Of a stretch of 64,000 bases of DNA, positions 30,171-38,810 are shown piece after piece. The translations under genes and the position numbers were made by a program. The DNA is from an uncultured Erythrobacter sp. Its GTDB lineage: Bacteria > Pseudomonadota > Alphaproteobacteria > Sphingomonadales > Sphingomonadaceae. Numbering within the stretch: the first letter of the stretch is position 1; every line of letters begins with the position of its first letter. The notes beneath the pieces were generated by a model. That model had not been told where the DNA came from and did not search any database. It saw nothing but the letters and a program-made list of their open reading frames with translations. The stretch covers positions 930,001-994,000 of the forward strand of contig CANLVN010000001.1 of the NCBI GenBank assembly GCA_947494705.1. The letters are read 5' to 3'.

Positions 30171-30312
30171 AAGGTGACACTGTGCGGCCTGAAAGGTTAC
30201 ACTTTCGGGCCACAAAGGGTCACGCTTTGGCCTGAAAAGGTCACACTTGCTTTGCGCAAGTTTACACTTTGGCGCGCAAGGTCACACTTTTGGCCGCGCA
30301 GGGTTACACTTT
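30171..30312 (+). repeat. Seven-unit tandem array of GGTYACACTTT, intergenic copy
   Basis: Seven imperfect copies of (A)AGGTYACACTTT have their ACAC cores starting at 30177, 30199, 30222 (as ACGC), 30243, 30264, 30284 and 30306. Steps are 22, 23, 21, 21, 20 and 22 nt, that is about two turns of B-DNA. The filler between cores is GC-rich and varies (CGGGCCACAA, GGCGCGCAAG). The array lies between valS and queE on the strand of both genes and is not codon-phased. Confidence 0.85.
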
Positions 30313-30317
30313 GCGCC

Positions 30318-30359
30318 TTTTCGCCCAGGACCGTGTTCCATGTATTCCATCCTGTAGGA
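30318..30359 (+). repeat. 42-nt conserved leader element upstream of queE
   Basis: The element begins TTTTCGCCCAGGACCGTG, continues with two near-identical 9-mers GTGTTCCAT and GTATTCCAT, and ends CCTGTAGGA. It matches 40 of 42 positions at 50638-50679 (minus strand). Its last base is exactly 14 nt before the queE ATG. CAGGA can pair with TCCTG, or TCCT with AGGA, as mutually exclusive hairpins. Confidence 0.85.
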
Positions 30360-30373
30360 CTTGGAGGCCGCTC

Positions 30374-31111
30374 ATGACAGCGCTGATCCTCGCCACCGAC
30401 GACCACGGCGAACCCGAGATCTTCGCCTCCCTGCAGGGCGAAGGGCCAAGCGCAGGCGTCCCGGTCGCCTTCATCCGCCTGTCGCGCTGCAACCTCGCCT
30501 GCGTGTGGTGCGACACAGCCTATACATGGCACTTCGAAGGCGATGAACGGCCGCACAGGGACGGGGTCGAGTATGACCGCCGCGCCAATCAGGTGAAGCT
30601 CAGCCCCGAAGACGCCGCCGCGCAGGTTGCGGCGCTGGGGCAGAAGCGGCTGGTGATCACGGGGGGCGAGCCGCTGATGCAATGCGGCGCACTGGCCGAC
30701 ATGCTCGCCGCGCTTCCCGATATCGAGGTCGAGATCGAGACCAACGGGACGACGAAGGCGAGCGCCCATGTCGACATCCGGGTCGATCAGTACAACGTCA
30801 GCCCCAAGCTCGCCCATTCAGGCAACCCGAGCGAACTCGCGCTGATCCCCGAGCGGATCGAGCACTATGCAGACGACCCGAGGGCGTTCTTCAAGTTCGT
30901 GATCGCGCAACCGGGTGATGTCGACGAATTGCTGGAGTTGCAGAAACGCCACCGCATCGCGTCGGATCGCGTGTTCCTGATGCCCGAAGGCACGACAAGC
31001 GAGGCCTTGCGCGCGCGGCAGGAATGGCTGAGCGGCCTATGCCTGGAATACGGCTTCCGCATGAGCGACCGCCTGCACATCCACCTCTACGGTGACAGCC
31101 GCGGAACCTAG
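30374..31111 (+). CDS. queE: 7-carboxy-7-deazaguanine synthase (radical SAM)
   Basis: 245 residues from ATG 30374, with GGAGG 8 nt upstream. EIFASLQGEGPSAGVPVAFIRL opens the fold, and the radical-SAM cluster is CNLACVWC (CX3CX2C). TGGEPLMQ is the SAM-binding GGEP motif. QueE contracts the carboxy-tetrahydropterin ring to make the deazaguanine precursor of queuosine. No other queuosine gene lies in the window. The last four bases overlap the convergent HerA-like gene in a shared CTAG. Confidence 0.95.
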   Translation: MTALILATDDHGEPEIFASLQGEGPSAGVPVAFIRLSRCNLACVWCDTAYTWHFEGDERPHRDGVEYDRRANQVKLSPEDAAAQVAALGQKRLVITGGEPLMQCGALADMLAALPDIEVEIETNGTTKASAHVDIRVDQYNVSPKLAHSGNPSELALIPERIEHYADDPRAFFKFVIAQPGDVDELLELQKRHRIASDRVFLMPEGTTSEALRARQEWLSGLCLEYGFRMSDRLHIHLYGDSRGT

Positions 31112-32787
31112 CCTTGGGAGCGCCAGCGCAGCACGACGCGTTCGACCAGTTCCTCTTCGTCGCCGCTCTGGCTCCACAGGTCGACGAAGCTCGGGTCTTC
31201 GGAGGCCGGGCGCTTGTGCTCCTCGAGCGTGTCGAAGTTGACGCGAATCGGGATCGCGACGCCCTCGCCGCAGATGATGCATTCGCGGTTGCGCAGCGCC
31301 GGGATCGAATCGAGGAACCCGCGCGAGCCTTCCGGCATGGCCGAGCGCACGAAGGCCTGGTCGCGGTCGTTGTTGAGACGCATCGAGATGATCGTGCCGC
31401 ACTGCGAGAGCACGCCTTCGGCAAGGTCGGACGGGCGCTGGGTGATAAGGCCGAGGCTGATGCCGTATTTACGGCCTTCCTTGGCGATGCGCGACAGGAT
31501 CTTGGCAACCGAGGAACCGTCCGAGTTCTTCTCGTTCGGCACATATCGGTGTGCTTCCTCGCAAACCAGCAAGATCGGCCGGGTCTTTTCCTCGCGACCC
31601 CAGATCGCAAAGTCGAATACGAGCCGCGAGAGCACGGCGACCACGGTCGAGGTGATGTCCGAGGGCACGCCCGACACGTCGATGATCGAGATCGGCTTGC
31701 CATCGCCGGGCATGCGGAAGACCTTGGAGATGAAGTCGGTCATCGTATCGCCGACCAGCATGCCGGAGAACATGAACTGATAGCGCGGATCGCCCTTGAG
31801 CTCCTCGAGCTTGGACTTGATACGCATATACGGCGCGGATGAGGTTGCCTTGTCGAGCTGACCCATCTCGTCCTGCAGCTTGGTCGAAAGGTCGGAAAGC
31901 AGATACGGGATCGGGCTGTCGACGGTGATCTTGCCCATCGTCTCGGCCAGCCGGTTCTTGGAACGCGCGTGCAACAGGCACTTGGCCAGAATGTCCATGT
32001 CGACCTGGCGTTCGTTGCCGTCGCTGGTGAGCAGGACTTCGCAATGTTCTTCGAAGTTCATCAGCCAGTACGGCATCTGCAGGTTCGACACGTCGAGGAT
32101 CTGCCCGGTCTGGCGGAAGGCGGCAGAGTATTCGCCGTGCGGGTCAATCATGACGATATGACCCTCGGGCGCGGCCTGGCAGATTCGATGCAGGATAAGC
32201 GCGGCGGAGGTCGACTTACCCGTACCGGTCGATCCCAGCAGCGCAAAGTGCTTGCCCAGCATCGCGTCGATGTAGAGACCGGCGCGGATGTCCTTGGTCG
32301 GGAACACGGTGCCGATCGTGATGTTCGCACGGCCGTCACTGGCGTAGATCTGTTCGAGGTCGGGCGTGGTCGCGGGGTAAACCAGCGCACCCGGGATCGG
32401 ATAGCGGGTCACACCACGCTTGAAGCCGTGAATACGGCCTGTGAGCTTTTCTTCGGAGCCTTCGCCGAGAAAGTCGATATGGGCGATGATGCCGTTTTCC
32501 GCGCGCCGATCCTTGCGCTGGTCGCGGACGTTCGCGAGCAACCACGCATTGCCGACGCGGATCTTGATCTGGCTGCCGACCTGCCCGGCGAGCTGAACTG
32601 CGCGATCCTCGTGGTCGAGGCATTCGTTGAGACGTTGCAGGTCGAGCGCGATCTGCGAGCCGGCCCCCGCGATTTCCAGCACGACGCCGATAGGTTGACG
32701 CGCGGTATCCTCTTGATCGAACGACGCAGAATCGAGTTCGGCGGCGGCCGTGTCATTCGCGAAATTGTGGCGGCCCATGTCGGTCAT
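31108..32787 (-). CDS. HerA-like ATPase (DUF87 / FtsK-HerA superfamily)
   Basis: 559 residues. An N-terminal HAS-barrel-like region (IGVVLEIAGAGSQIAL, VGSQIKIRVGNAWLLANV) is followed by the motor with Walker A LGSTGTGKST and Walker B-like RPILLVCEEAHRYVP. LITQRPSDLAEGVLSQCGT is typical of HerA ATPases. Such proteins pump DNA in end resection or defence, usually with a NurA nuclease, but no nurA neighbour is present. Start ATG 32787 follows GGGACAGCGC. Confidence 0.9.
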   Translation of the reverse strand: MTDMGRHNFANDTAAAELDSASFDQEDTARQPIGVVLEIAGAGSQIALDLQRLNECLDHEDRAVQLAGQVGSQIKIRVGNAWLLANVRDQRKDRRAENGIIAHIDFLGEGSEEKLTGRIHGFKRGVTRYPIPGALVYPATTPDLEQIYASDGRANITIGTVFPTKDIRAGLYIDAMLGKHFALLGSTGTGKSTSAALILHRICQAAPEGHIVMIDPHGEYSAAFRQTGQILDVSNLQMPYWLMNFEEHCEVLLTSDGNERQVDMDILAKCLLHARSKNRLAETMGKITVDSPIPYLLSDLSTKLQDEMGQLDKATSSAPYMRIKSKLEELKGDPRYQFMFSGMLVGDTMTDFISKVFRMPGDGKPISIIDVSGVPSDITSTVVAVLSRLVFDFAIWGREEKTRPILLVCEEAHRYVPNEKNSDGSSVAKILSRIAKEGRKYGISLGLITQRPSDLAEGVLSQCGTIISMRLNNDRDQAFVRSAMPEGSRGFLDSIPALRNRECIICGEGVAIPIRVNFDTLEEHKRPASEDPSFVDLWSQSGDEEELVERVVLRWRSQG

Positions 32788-32910
32788 GCGCTGTCCCTGC
32801 CCCCTTTACACGGCAAAACGGGAGCGGAAGGGCCCGACCCGATGCCAATTGGTCCCGGACATCACTGGGCCAGTGAGGTTAAGATCGCGTCAACAATACA
32901 CGCGACGCAA

Positions 32911-33687
32911 TCAGGATCTCGAGAACGTCCTGCCAGCGAGCCAGCCCATGCTGAGCGAAAGGACAATCGCGCCAAGACCGTAAAACAGCGAATATCGCTG
33001 CGAAGCATAAACCACCGAGCCTTCCAGCCCGACCTTGACCACGTCGATATCCGCCGTCGCGCTGGCGAGAACCCGGCCATTTGCTATCGCAAAGGTTTCA
33101 GCAGTGTATTCGCCGGTCGTGACGTTCGAAGGCAATTCGATCCGCGCCTGGTACAACACACCTTCGCTGATCTGCACGCCATCGGGATCTTCCTTGTAAA
33201 GGCCGAGGCGCTCACGCATCTCGACCAGACCGCTTGCATAGCGTGCCTGCTCCTCGGGCTCGATCTGACCCGATGGGCTTAGCTGGATGAACTCGGTGCC
33301 CAGTTCGTAGATCGCCGCCGTGCGCGGATCGACAACCTCTTCGACCGGACGCGAGGAGGCGACCGCGAAGAAGGACGGGGCGGAGCGAAAATCGCTCGAT
33401 CCGGAGTTCATCCAGATCCCGATGATGCGTTCCTTTTCGCGCAGGCGGATTGGTTCGGTCGGTCCCTTGAGCACGACGACGATGTCATACTCGGTCCGCA
33501 GTGCTGCGCCCGCCGGATCGATCACCGCGCCGTAAAGCAGCAGGTCGGCTCCGGTGAAGCCCTGTCTTACTTCGATCCGCGACTGGCTGACAGCGGGCAC
33601 GAGGATCGGCTCGCTCTGGCCCATGAGGAAAGGCGCGGCGAGAAGCAGCGCCAGCGTCGCTCCAAAGCGCTTCGCTGCGCGCGTCAT
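32911..33687 (-). CDS. TIGR02186-type transmembrane protein
   Basis: 258 residues. A signal peptide (ATLALLLAAPFLMGQSE) precedes a large extracytoplasmic beta-rich domain (ILVPAVSQSRIEVRQGFTGADL, LRTEYDIVVVLKGP), and one C-terminal transmembrane helix (LFYGLGAIVLSLSMGWLAG) follows. This fits the alphaproteobacterial family next to TauE/SafE permeases. Its ATG overlaps the stop of the TauE gene by 4 nt, so the two are coupled, and a shared role in sulfur-compound export is inferred. Confidence 0.82.
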   Translation of the reverse strand: MTRAAKRFGATLALLLAAPFLMGQSEPILVPAVSQSRIEVRQGFTGADLLLYGAVIDPAGAALRTEYDIVVVLKGPTEPIRLREKERIIGIWMNSGSSDFRSAPSFFAVASSRPVEEVVDPRTAAIYELGTEFIQLSPSGQIEPEEQARYASGLVEMRERLGLYKEDPDGVQISEGVLYQARIELPSNVTTGEYTAETFAIANGRVLASATADIDVVKVGLEGSVVYASQRYSLFYGLGAIVLSLSMGWLAGRTFSRS

Positions 33688-34604
33688 AGGGGTGCAACCG
33701 TGTAGATCTCATCGGGCTGGACCCCCAGCCCCCACAACATGCGGATCGCCACCGCAAGCACGATGGCAGCGAGCACAAGGCGCAGCAATTCGGGCCGCGC
33801 CTTCATGGCGATCTGGGTCCCGAACTGCGCGCCCAGCACCGATCCGACCAGCAGCAGGCCCGCGAGCACGATATCGACAGCCTGCGTCGTCAGCGCGTGG
33901 GTCATGGTCGTGACCATCGTGACGAAAAGGATCTGGAACAACGAAGTGCCGACCACGACATTCCCGCTCATTCCCAAGATATACAGCATCGCCGGAACCA
34001 GCAGAAAGCCTCCGCCAACGCCCATCAGCATCGTCAGAATGCCGACGAGCACGCCAAGGATCAGGGGGGCAAGCGGAGAGATATAGAGGCCCGAGGCATA
34101 GAAGCGCGTGCGAAACGGCAGGCCCGCGACAAGCGGATGATGGCGGCGCTTGCGCGGACGCGCGTCGCGCTGCTTCGAGCCGGGCGATATCGTATCGAGC
34201 GCCTCGCGCAGCATCAGTGAGCCGATCGTTCCCAGCAGGACGACGTAAAGGATCCCGATGACGACATCGATCTGACCCAAAGCCTGAAGCAGGCTGAACA
34301 ATGCTGCGCCGATAAGCGCGCCGACCACCCCGCCGCCGACCATGACCGCGCCCATGCGGTAATCGACGCCGTTGCGTCTGGAATGCGCCAACACACCCGA
34401 AACGCTTGCGCCGGTGACCTGGGTAGCCGCCGAAGCGGCGGCAACGGTGGGGGGGATGCCGTAGAAGATCAGGAGAGGGGTCGTGAGGAAACCGCCGCCG
34501 ACGCCGAACAGACCCGAAAGGATACCCGTCAGCCCACCAAGAAGCACGATCACAAGACCGTTCACCGAGAGGTTCGCAATGGGCAGGTAGACGTCCATGC
34601 CCAA
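33684..34604 (-). CDS. TauE/SafE family sulfite exporter-like permease
   Basis: 306 residues with about eight hydrophobic spans in two related halves. Each half begins with a Gly-rich LSGLFGVGGGFLTTPLL or LTMLMGVGGGFLLVPAML motif characteristic of the family. Starts at ATG 34604, or at the second ATG two codons in. Members export sulfite, sulfoacetate or related anions; the substrate here is unknown. Confidence 0.9.
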   Translation of the reverse strand: MGMDVYLPIANLSVNGLVIVLLGGLTGILSGLFGVGGGFLTTPLLIFYGIPPTVAAASAATQVTGASVSGVLAHSRRNGVDYRMGAVMVGGGVVGALIGAALFSLLQALGQIDVVIGILYVVLLGTIGSLMLREALDTISPGSKQRDARPRKRRHHPLVAGLPFRTRFYASGLYISPLAPLILGVLVGILTMLMGVGGGFLLVPAMLYILGMSGNVVVGTSLFQILFVTMVTTMTHALTTQAVDIVLAGLLLVGSVLGAQFGTQIAMKARPELLRLVLAAIVLAVAIRMLWGLGVQPDEIYTVAPL

Positions 34605-34751
34605 GCGACTAGCCCAGTGGACCCGGAGTTGGAAGGCGGCGATGCGTCCAAATAATCAGTGTTGTTTGCACGCCTCACTTGGCGGCTTCAAAAGTCCCGC
34701 CAAACCGCACCTTGATCATGCCCCGGGCAAGGCCAGAGCCCGCCTCGCAGC

Positions 34752-35954
34752 TTAGAATTGCGTCGAGAGCGTCGCTGCCACGCCTGAGTCGGGTTCAGCT
34801 TCGCCCACCACCCGCTCACGCCAGTCGACCGAAACCCTCGCGGGCACGTCTCCGAGGTCGAAATCGATCCGCATGGTCGGACCGATATCGAGCCGTCCGG
34901 CATCGCTCTGGACCCCGCCCCATGCACCGCCGCCCACACTGATCCGCACAGGCTGGTTGCCGGGACCGGTGAAGTTGACGAGCTCGTGAGTGGCAACCGC
35001 CTGCCCGTCGGCGAAAGGCGTGGCTGCGACCCCTGCGACGTAACCGGCTCCGCCATAGAGTTCGAGAGCGAAACGCCCCGGCAGCTTGATCGGATCAAGC
35101 TCGGTTACGGCATAGGCCGCCGGACGCACGGTTCGCCCCAACAGGGGCGTGTCGGTGAGGCGCGCTTCGGCGTAGGCACGCACCGGCACGGATGGCGATG
35201 GGCGTATCGAGAGCCCGGCCGCAAGCTCGCTTTCGCCGCCCGAAATCAATGCCTGATAGGCACGGACATAGGCGCGCGGGTCACGGACGGAATTGGGCGC
35301 AAAGCGATATTGCACCCGCGCGCCGGTCTGGCTTGCACCGTAGGTCGCGACGCGTCCCGCCGAAATCGCTTCCGCCCCCGAGCCCCCGCGGTAAAAACTG
35401 AACGCATCCAGCAGCCAGCGATCGGGCTTTGCAGGCTGTGCATTTGCCGCGTTGGTGCTTGCAAAAGGCGGCGCTGCACGCGGTATCCCTGGAGAGCGTT
35501 GCAATGGCGACGAAGCAATAAAGCTGTCGCTGAGCCTTCCCTCACCGAGATATACAGCTCTCATTATCAGGTCATGGGCCGCCGCCAGGGGCAGAGCGAC
35601 CGAGCGAGGACCCTGAGTGAACCTCGATCTGGTGGGGTTGGGTCTGCTCCATAAGTGATTCGCACTCGACCGAGCGAACGCGATGTGCTGCTCTGCAGCT
35701 GCGGGTTTGGTTGCGACGGATACCATCGGCGAAGACAGGCCCGTCAATTCGGCCAAGACCGGCCTTGGATCCGGGACATTCGGCACGGAAACCGACGCTT
35801 GCATCTCCGCAAAATCGGGCACCGTTGCGGGAAACGGGTTTTCCCATGTGAACGCTCGGCCAGTCCCCCATCCGGCAAGCAGGATTACCAGCATTGCGAG
35901 CGGTGCGCCTCGGCGACCATGGCCGGGCTTTGATGTTTTCGATCCCGTTGTCAC
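34752..35954 (-). CDS. NfrA-like outer-membrane/secreted protein, C-terminal type
   Basis: 400 residues. The N-terminal hydrophobic segment GAPLAMLVILLAGWGTGRA is a signal or anchor. The middle is low-complexity Pro/Ala/Ser. From about residue 185 (WLLDAFSFYRGGSG) there is a strand-rich region with alternating hydrophobic residues (ARVQYRFAP, AELGLSIRPSP-like repeats) ending in a terminal Phe. It resembles the C-terminal portion of the N4 adsorption protein NfrA without its long TPR part. The ATG overlaps the stop of the glycosyltransferase gene. Assignment rests on context plus weak resemblance. Confidence 0.55.
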   Translation of the reverse strand: MTTGSKTSKPGHGRRGAPLAMLVILLAGWGTGRAFTWENPFPATVPDFAEMQASVSVPNVPDPRPVLAELTGLSSPMVSVATKPAAAEQHIAFARSSANHLWSRPNPTRSRFTQGPRSVALPLAAAHDLIMRAVYLGEGRLSDSFIASSPLQRSPGIPRAAPPFASTNAANAQPAKPDRWLLDAFSFYRGGSGAEAISAGRVATYGASQTGARVQYRFAPNSVRDPRAYVRAYQALISGGESELAAGLSIRPSPSVPVRAYAEARLTDTPLLGRTVRPAAYAVTELDPIKLPGRFALELYGGAGYVAGVAATPFADGQAVATHELVNFTGPGNQPVRISVGGGAWGGVQSDAGRLDIGPTMRIDFDLGDVPARVSVDWRERVVGEAEPDSGVAATLSTQF

Positions 35955-37417
35955 GCGTTCATCCCCTCAAACGGCTGAGGCTGAGGCTGTCGCCGGGTAT
36001 TGCCACGTCTGGTGGTTCTATCATGGCTGAAACCCGGACGCAGCGGATGGCGCTCGTGCGGGGTCTTATCCCACCTGATCGCCCTACCGAAAAGCCCCTT
36101 CCAGTAGACAGCGACTGCGCGCCGACCGGACATGATCGCCACGACATTGGTGATGGGAATACGGAAGACCGCAAAGACCCCCTCGGCGACCCCGTAATTG
36201 CGAGCGGTGAAAGCGAATCGCCACATGGTTCGCCAGGCAAAGAAGCCCAGATTGACATAAAGCAGCCCTGTGAGGACCGGCGGAAGAGGCGTGGCCTCGG
36301 TCCAGCCCATCGAAACGGCGAACATCAGGAGCAAGGTCAGCGCGAAAAGCGTGTAGCCCATCGCCAGGACGAGCGCAGTAAGCGGTCCGCGACGGTCGCG
36401 CGCGCGCATCCAGGTTTCGATCAGCCCGCCATGCCAACCGGTCCGGTCCCAGCCCATCAGTGAAATGCCCAGAACCCAGCGTGTCTTCTGGCGCACGATA
36501 CGCTTCAGTGCCGAGGGGAAGAAGGCGCGCGTGGCGATGAGCATGTCGTCTTCACCGCGAACTCGCACGAACTGGCATTTGCCGCCGCTCTCCGCGATCG
36601 CGAGACCCATCTCGTAATCCTCGGTGAGCGATTCCGGTTCGAACGGCACATCCTCACCGCGACGTTCGGTCAGGCGTTCGAGAGCCGCTCGGGACACGCC
36701 GCAGCCTACGCCCGCCGCCGGAAGGGCCGCACCGATTTCGCTGCGCACCACCATCGCCTTGCCATGCGCCTCGGCGAACTCCTCGCAATAATGGCTTCCC
36801 AGCCAATGGCGCGCGGCCTGTGGCAGCGGTTCAACCGGGAGTTGCGCAAAATCGGCGCCGCGAGCAATCGCTTCGTCGAGCAAGGCCAGCGCAGCCGAGT
36901 CGACCATATCCTCTGCATCGTGGAACACCACGCTCGCAAATCTTACGCTGAGTCGCTGTTCGTCGTCGGTCATGGCGACGTACAGGCGGTTGAGGCAGTC
37001 GGCCTTTGTGCTGGGCCCGTCGCGATCGTGAATAATGAGCCGCAGGCGTTGATCGCCATGCGCGGCCTGCATCGCAGCTTCGAGCGTCGCGGCATCGTTG
37101 CGATAGACGCCGACATAGAGCCTCAGGTCGCGATACGGCCACGAGCCGAGCAGGTGTCCGATCGTATCGCCAATAACATTGGCTTCCTGCCACGCCGGGA
37201 CGAAAATGGCGGCTGGCCCATGCAATGACCGCCCTTCGAGCTCGCTTCGGCTGACTCGCGGAGTCCGCGCCCGTCCGGTAGCTTTCAGCCACAACCACAC
37301 CAGATCGAGCGCAAGGTCGTCGAGCGCCCCGATCAAGAAAAATACGCCTGCAAAGAGCAATAGCTCGTGTTGCAGCAAGGCCAGCAATTGCCAGCCTCCC
37401 CATTCAAACAACGTCAA
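35951..37417 (-). CDS. NfrB-like membrane glycosyltransferase
   Basis: 488 residues. Two N-terminal membrane spans precede a GT2 domain with IFVPAWQEANVIG, a DGPSTKADCLNRL segment typical of NfrB, the DAED metal site, LTEDYEMG (TED) and QKTRW (QxxRW). These are the marks of a processive synthase. Two or three C-terminal spans follow. The chain then ends in a short polar tail: the c-di-GMP-binding MshEN domain of E. coli NfrB is absent. It probably makes an exopolysaccharide exported with the adjacent NfrA-like protein. Confidence 0.8.
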   Translation of the reverse strand: MTLFEWGGWQLLALLQHELLLFAGVFFLIGALDDLALDLVWLWLKATGRARTPRVSRSELEGRSLHGPAAIFVPAWQEANVIGDTIGHLLGSWPYRDLRLYVGVYRNDAATLEAAMQAAHGDQRLRLIIHDRDGPSTKADCLNRLYVAMTDDEQRLSVRFASVVFHDAEDMVDSAALALLDEAIARGADFAQLPVEPLPQAARHWLGSHYCEEFAEAHGKAMVVRSEIGAALPAAGVGCGVSRAALERLTERRGEDVPFEPESLTEDYEMGLAIAESGGKCQFVRVRGEDDMLIATRAFFPSALKRIVRQKTRWVLGISLMGWDRTGWHGGLIETWMRARDRRGPLTALVLAMGYTLFALTLLLMFAVSMGWTEATPLPPVLTGLLYVNLGFFAWRTMWRFAFTARNYGVAEGVFAVFRIPITNVVAIMSGRRAVAVYWKGLFGRAIRWDKTPHERHPLRPGFSHDRTTRRGNTRRQPQPQPFEGMNA

Positions 37418-37524
37418 TGCGACCCCCGTTGATCCCGAATCGGATCTTCCTTCTTATCCCTCTGGCGAGCCTGGGCTGGTTTACCCTTGCAACTCACCTG
37501 TCTTTTCGTGAAAGGGGAGGCACC

Positions 37525-38781
37525 ATGGCCGAACCCCTTTCTCCGATCGCCCGCCCCGTCAAACGCCTCCTGGCTCCTGTGAGAGCTCTTTTCGTAGGCG
37601 ATGCGTCTGCGGGCATCCTGCTAATCCTTGTCGCCGCAGCGGCAATGTTGGCAGCAAACTCCCCCATGGCGGACGAATACCGAGAGTTGTTCTACGGTAA
37701 ACTCGCATGGACCCCAATACCCAAGCTATACGATTTACACTATTGGATTAACGATGGCTTGATGGCGATCTTCTTCTTCGTGGTCGGCCTCGAAGTAAAG
37801 CGCGAGATCATCGACGGATCGCTGTCCGACCCCGCTGCGCGCAGACTTCCTATGCTTGCGGCCGCTGCCGGTATGGCTGTTCCGGCGCTGGTTTATCTGT
37901 TTGTCACGGGTGGTGGCGAGTATTTCGCGGGCTGGGCGATCCCCGCGGCAACCGACATCGCTTTCGCGATGGGTGTGCTTGGGCTGCTAGCCAGCCGGGT
38001 TCCAGCTTCCTTGCGGCTGTTCCTGCTGACCGTTGCGATCGTTGACGATATCGGCGCGGTTGTAGTTATCGCAGTTTTCTACACTCAGGGCCTTCACATG
38101 GAGTGGCTTGTCGCTTCGCTCGGCGTGCTGGCAGTGATGATTGCGCTCAACCGGTTCCACGTCGACTACTTCTGGCCCTATATCCTTCTGGCGGTGGTGC
38201 TCTGGTTTTGTGTGCTCAATTCCGGCGTGCACGCAACGATTGCAGGCGTCCTGGCGGCGCTGACGATTCCGTTGCAACGACGCGATGGCAACTCGATGGT
38301 CGAACGGCTCGAACACACTCTCGCACCGTGGAGCGCCTATCTCGTGGTGCCCATTTTCGGCTTCGCCAATGCCGGCGTTTCGCTCAGCGGCATGGGCGCA
38401 GAAGAGTTGCTCGCACCGCTTCCGGTCGCGATCGCGGCTGGACTGGTGATCGGCAAGCAGGTCGGGATATTCTCGACCGTGTGGCTGGCGGACAAGACCG
38501 GCTTTGCACCGCGCCCTGAAAATGCGAACTGGGCAGAGATCTGGGGCGTATCGATGCTCTGCGGAATTGGCTTCACGATGAGCATCTTCATCGGCGGGCT
38601 GGCATTCCCCAATACGCCACTTCTGGTGGAAGAGGCCAAGATCGGCATCCTGACCGGTTCGGCGATTTCCGCCATACTAGGCTTCGTGGTTCTCCGGCTG
38701 ACGACCACCCACCCGGCCGAGGAATGTGACGACCAGCGACCGATGCCGCAGGATACCTATCCAGACGATCCGCTGCGCTGA
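37525..38781 (+). CDS. nhaA: Na+/H+ antiporter NhaA
   Basis: Start chosen at ATG 37525 (AGGGGAGG upstream), giving 418 residues; an in-frame Met at 37417 lies over the neighbouring gene's start. Family hallmarks: INDGLMAIFFFVVGLEVKRE and the WAIPAATDIAFAMGVL segment, followed by LLTVAIVDDIGAVVVIAVFY, whose paired Asp residues carry ions. It exchanges Na+ for protons in the inner membrane and would help salt and alkali tolerance. It diverges from the glycosyltransferase. Confidence 0.96.
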   Translation: MAEPLSPIARPVKRLLAPVRALFVGDASAGILLILVAAAAMLAANSPMADEYRELFYGKLAWTPIPKLYDLHYWINDGLMAIFFFVVGLEVKREIIDGSLSDPAARRLPMLAAAAGMAVPALVYLFVTGGGEYFAGWAIPAATDIAFAMGVLGLLASRVPASLRLFLLTVAIVDDIGAVVVIAVFYTQGLHMEWLVASLGVLAVMIALNRFHVDYFWPYILLAVVLWFCVLNSGVHATIAGVLAALTIPLQRRDGNSMVERLEHTLAPWSAYLVVPIFGFANAGVSLSGMGAEELLAPLPVAIAAGLVIGKQVGIFSTVWLADKTGFAPRPENANWAEIWGVSMLCGIGFTMSIFIGGLAFPNTPLLVEEAKIGILTGSAISAILGFVVLRLTTTHPAEECDDQRPMPQDTYPDDPLR

Positions 38782-38810
38782 TCGCGCGTCGTCGATCGAA
38801 CGGCCCGGAT

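Noticed and set aside
30171..30312. Possible CRISPR array
   Set aside because: The unit core is only 11 nt, the 20-23 nt period leaves no true spacers, and there are no cas genes.
30197..30817. Minus-strand ORF through the queE leader and array (repeated VTL tripeptides)
   Set aside because: Most of it is antisense to queE, and the VTL repeats are simply the translation of the DNA array.
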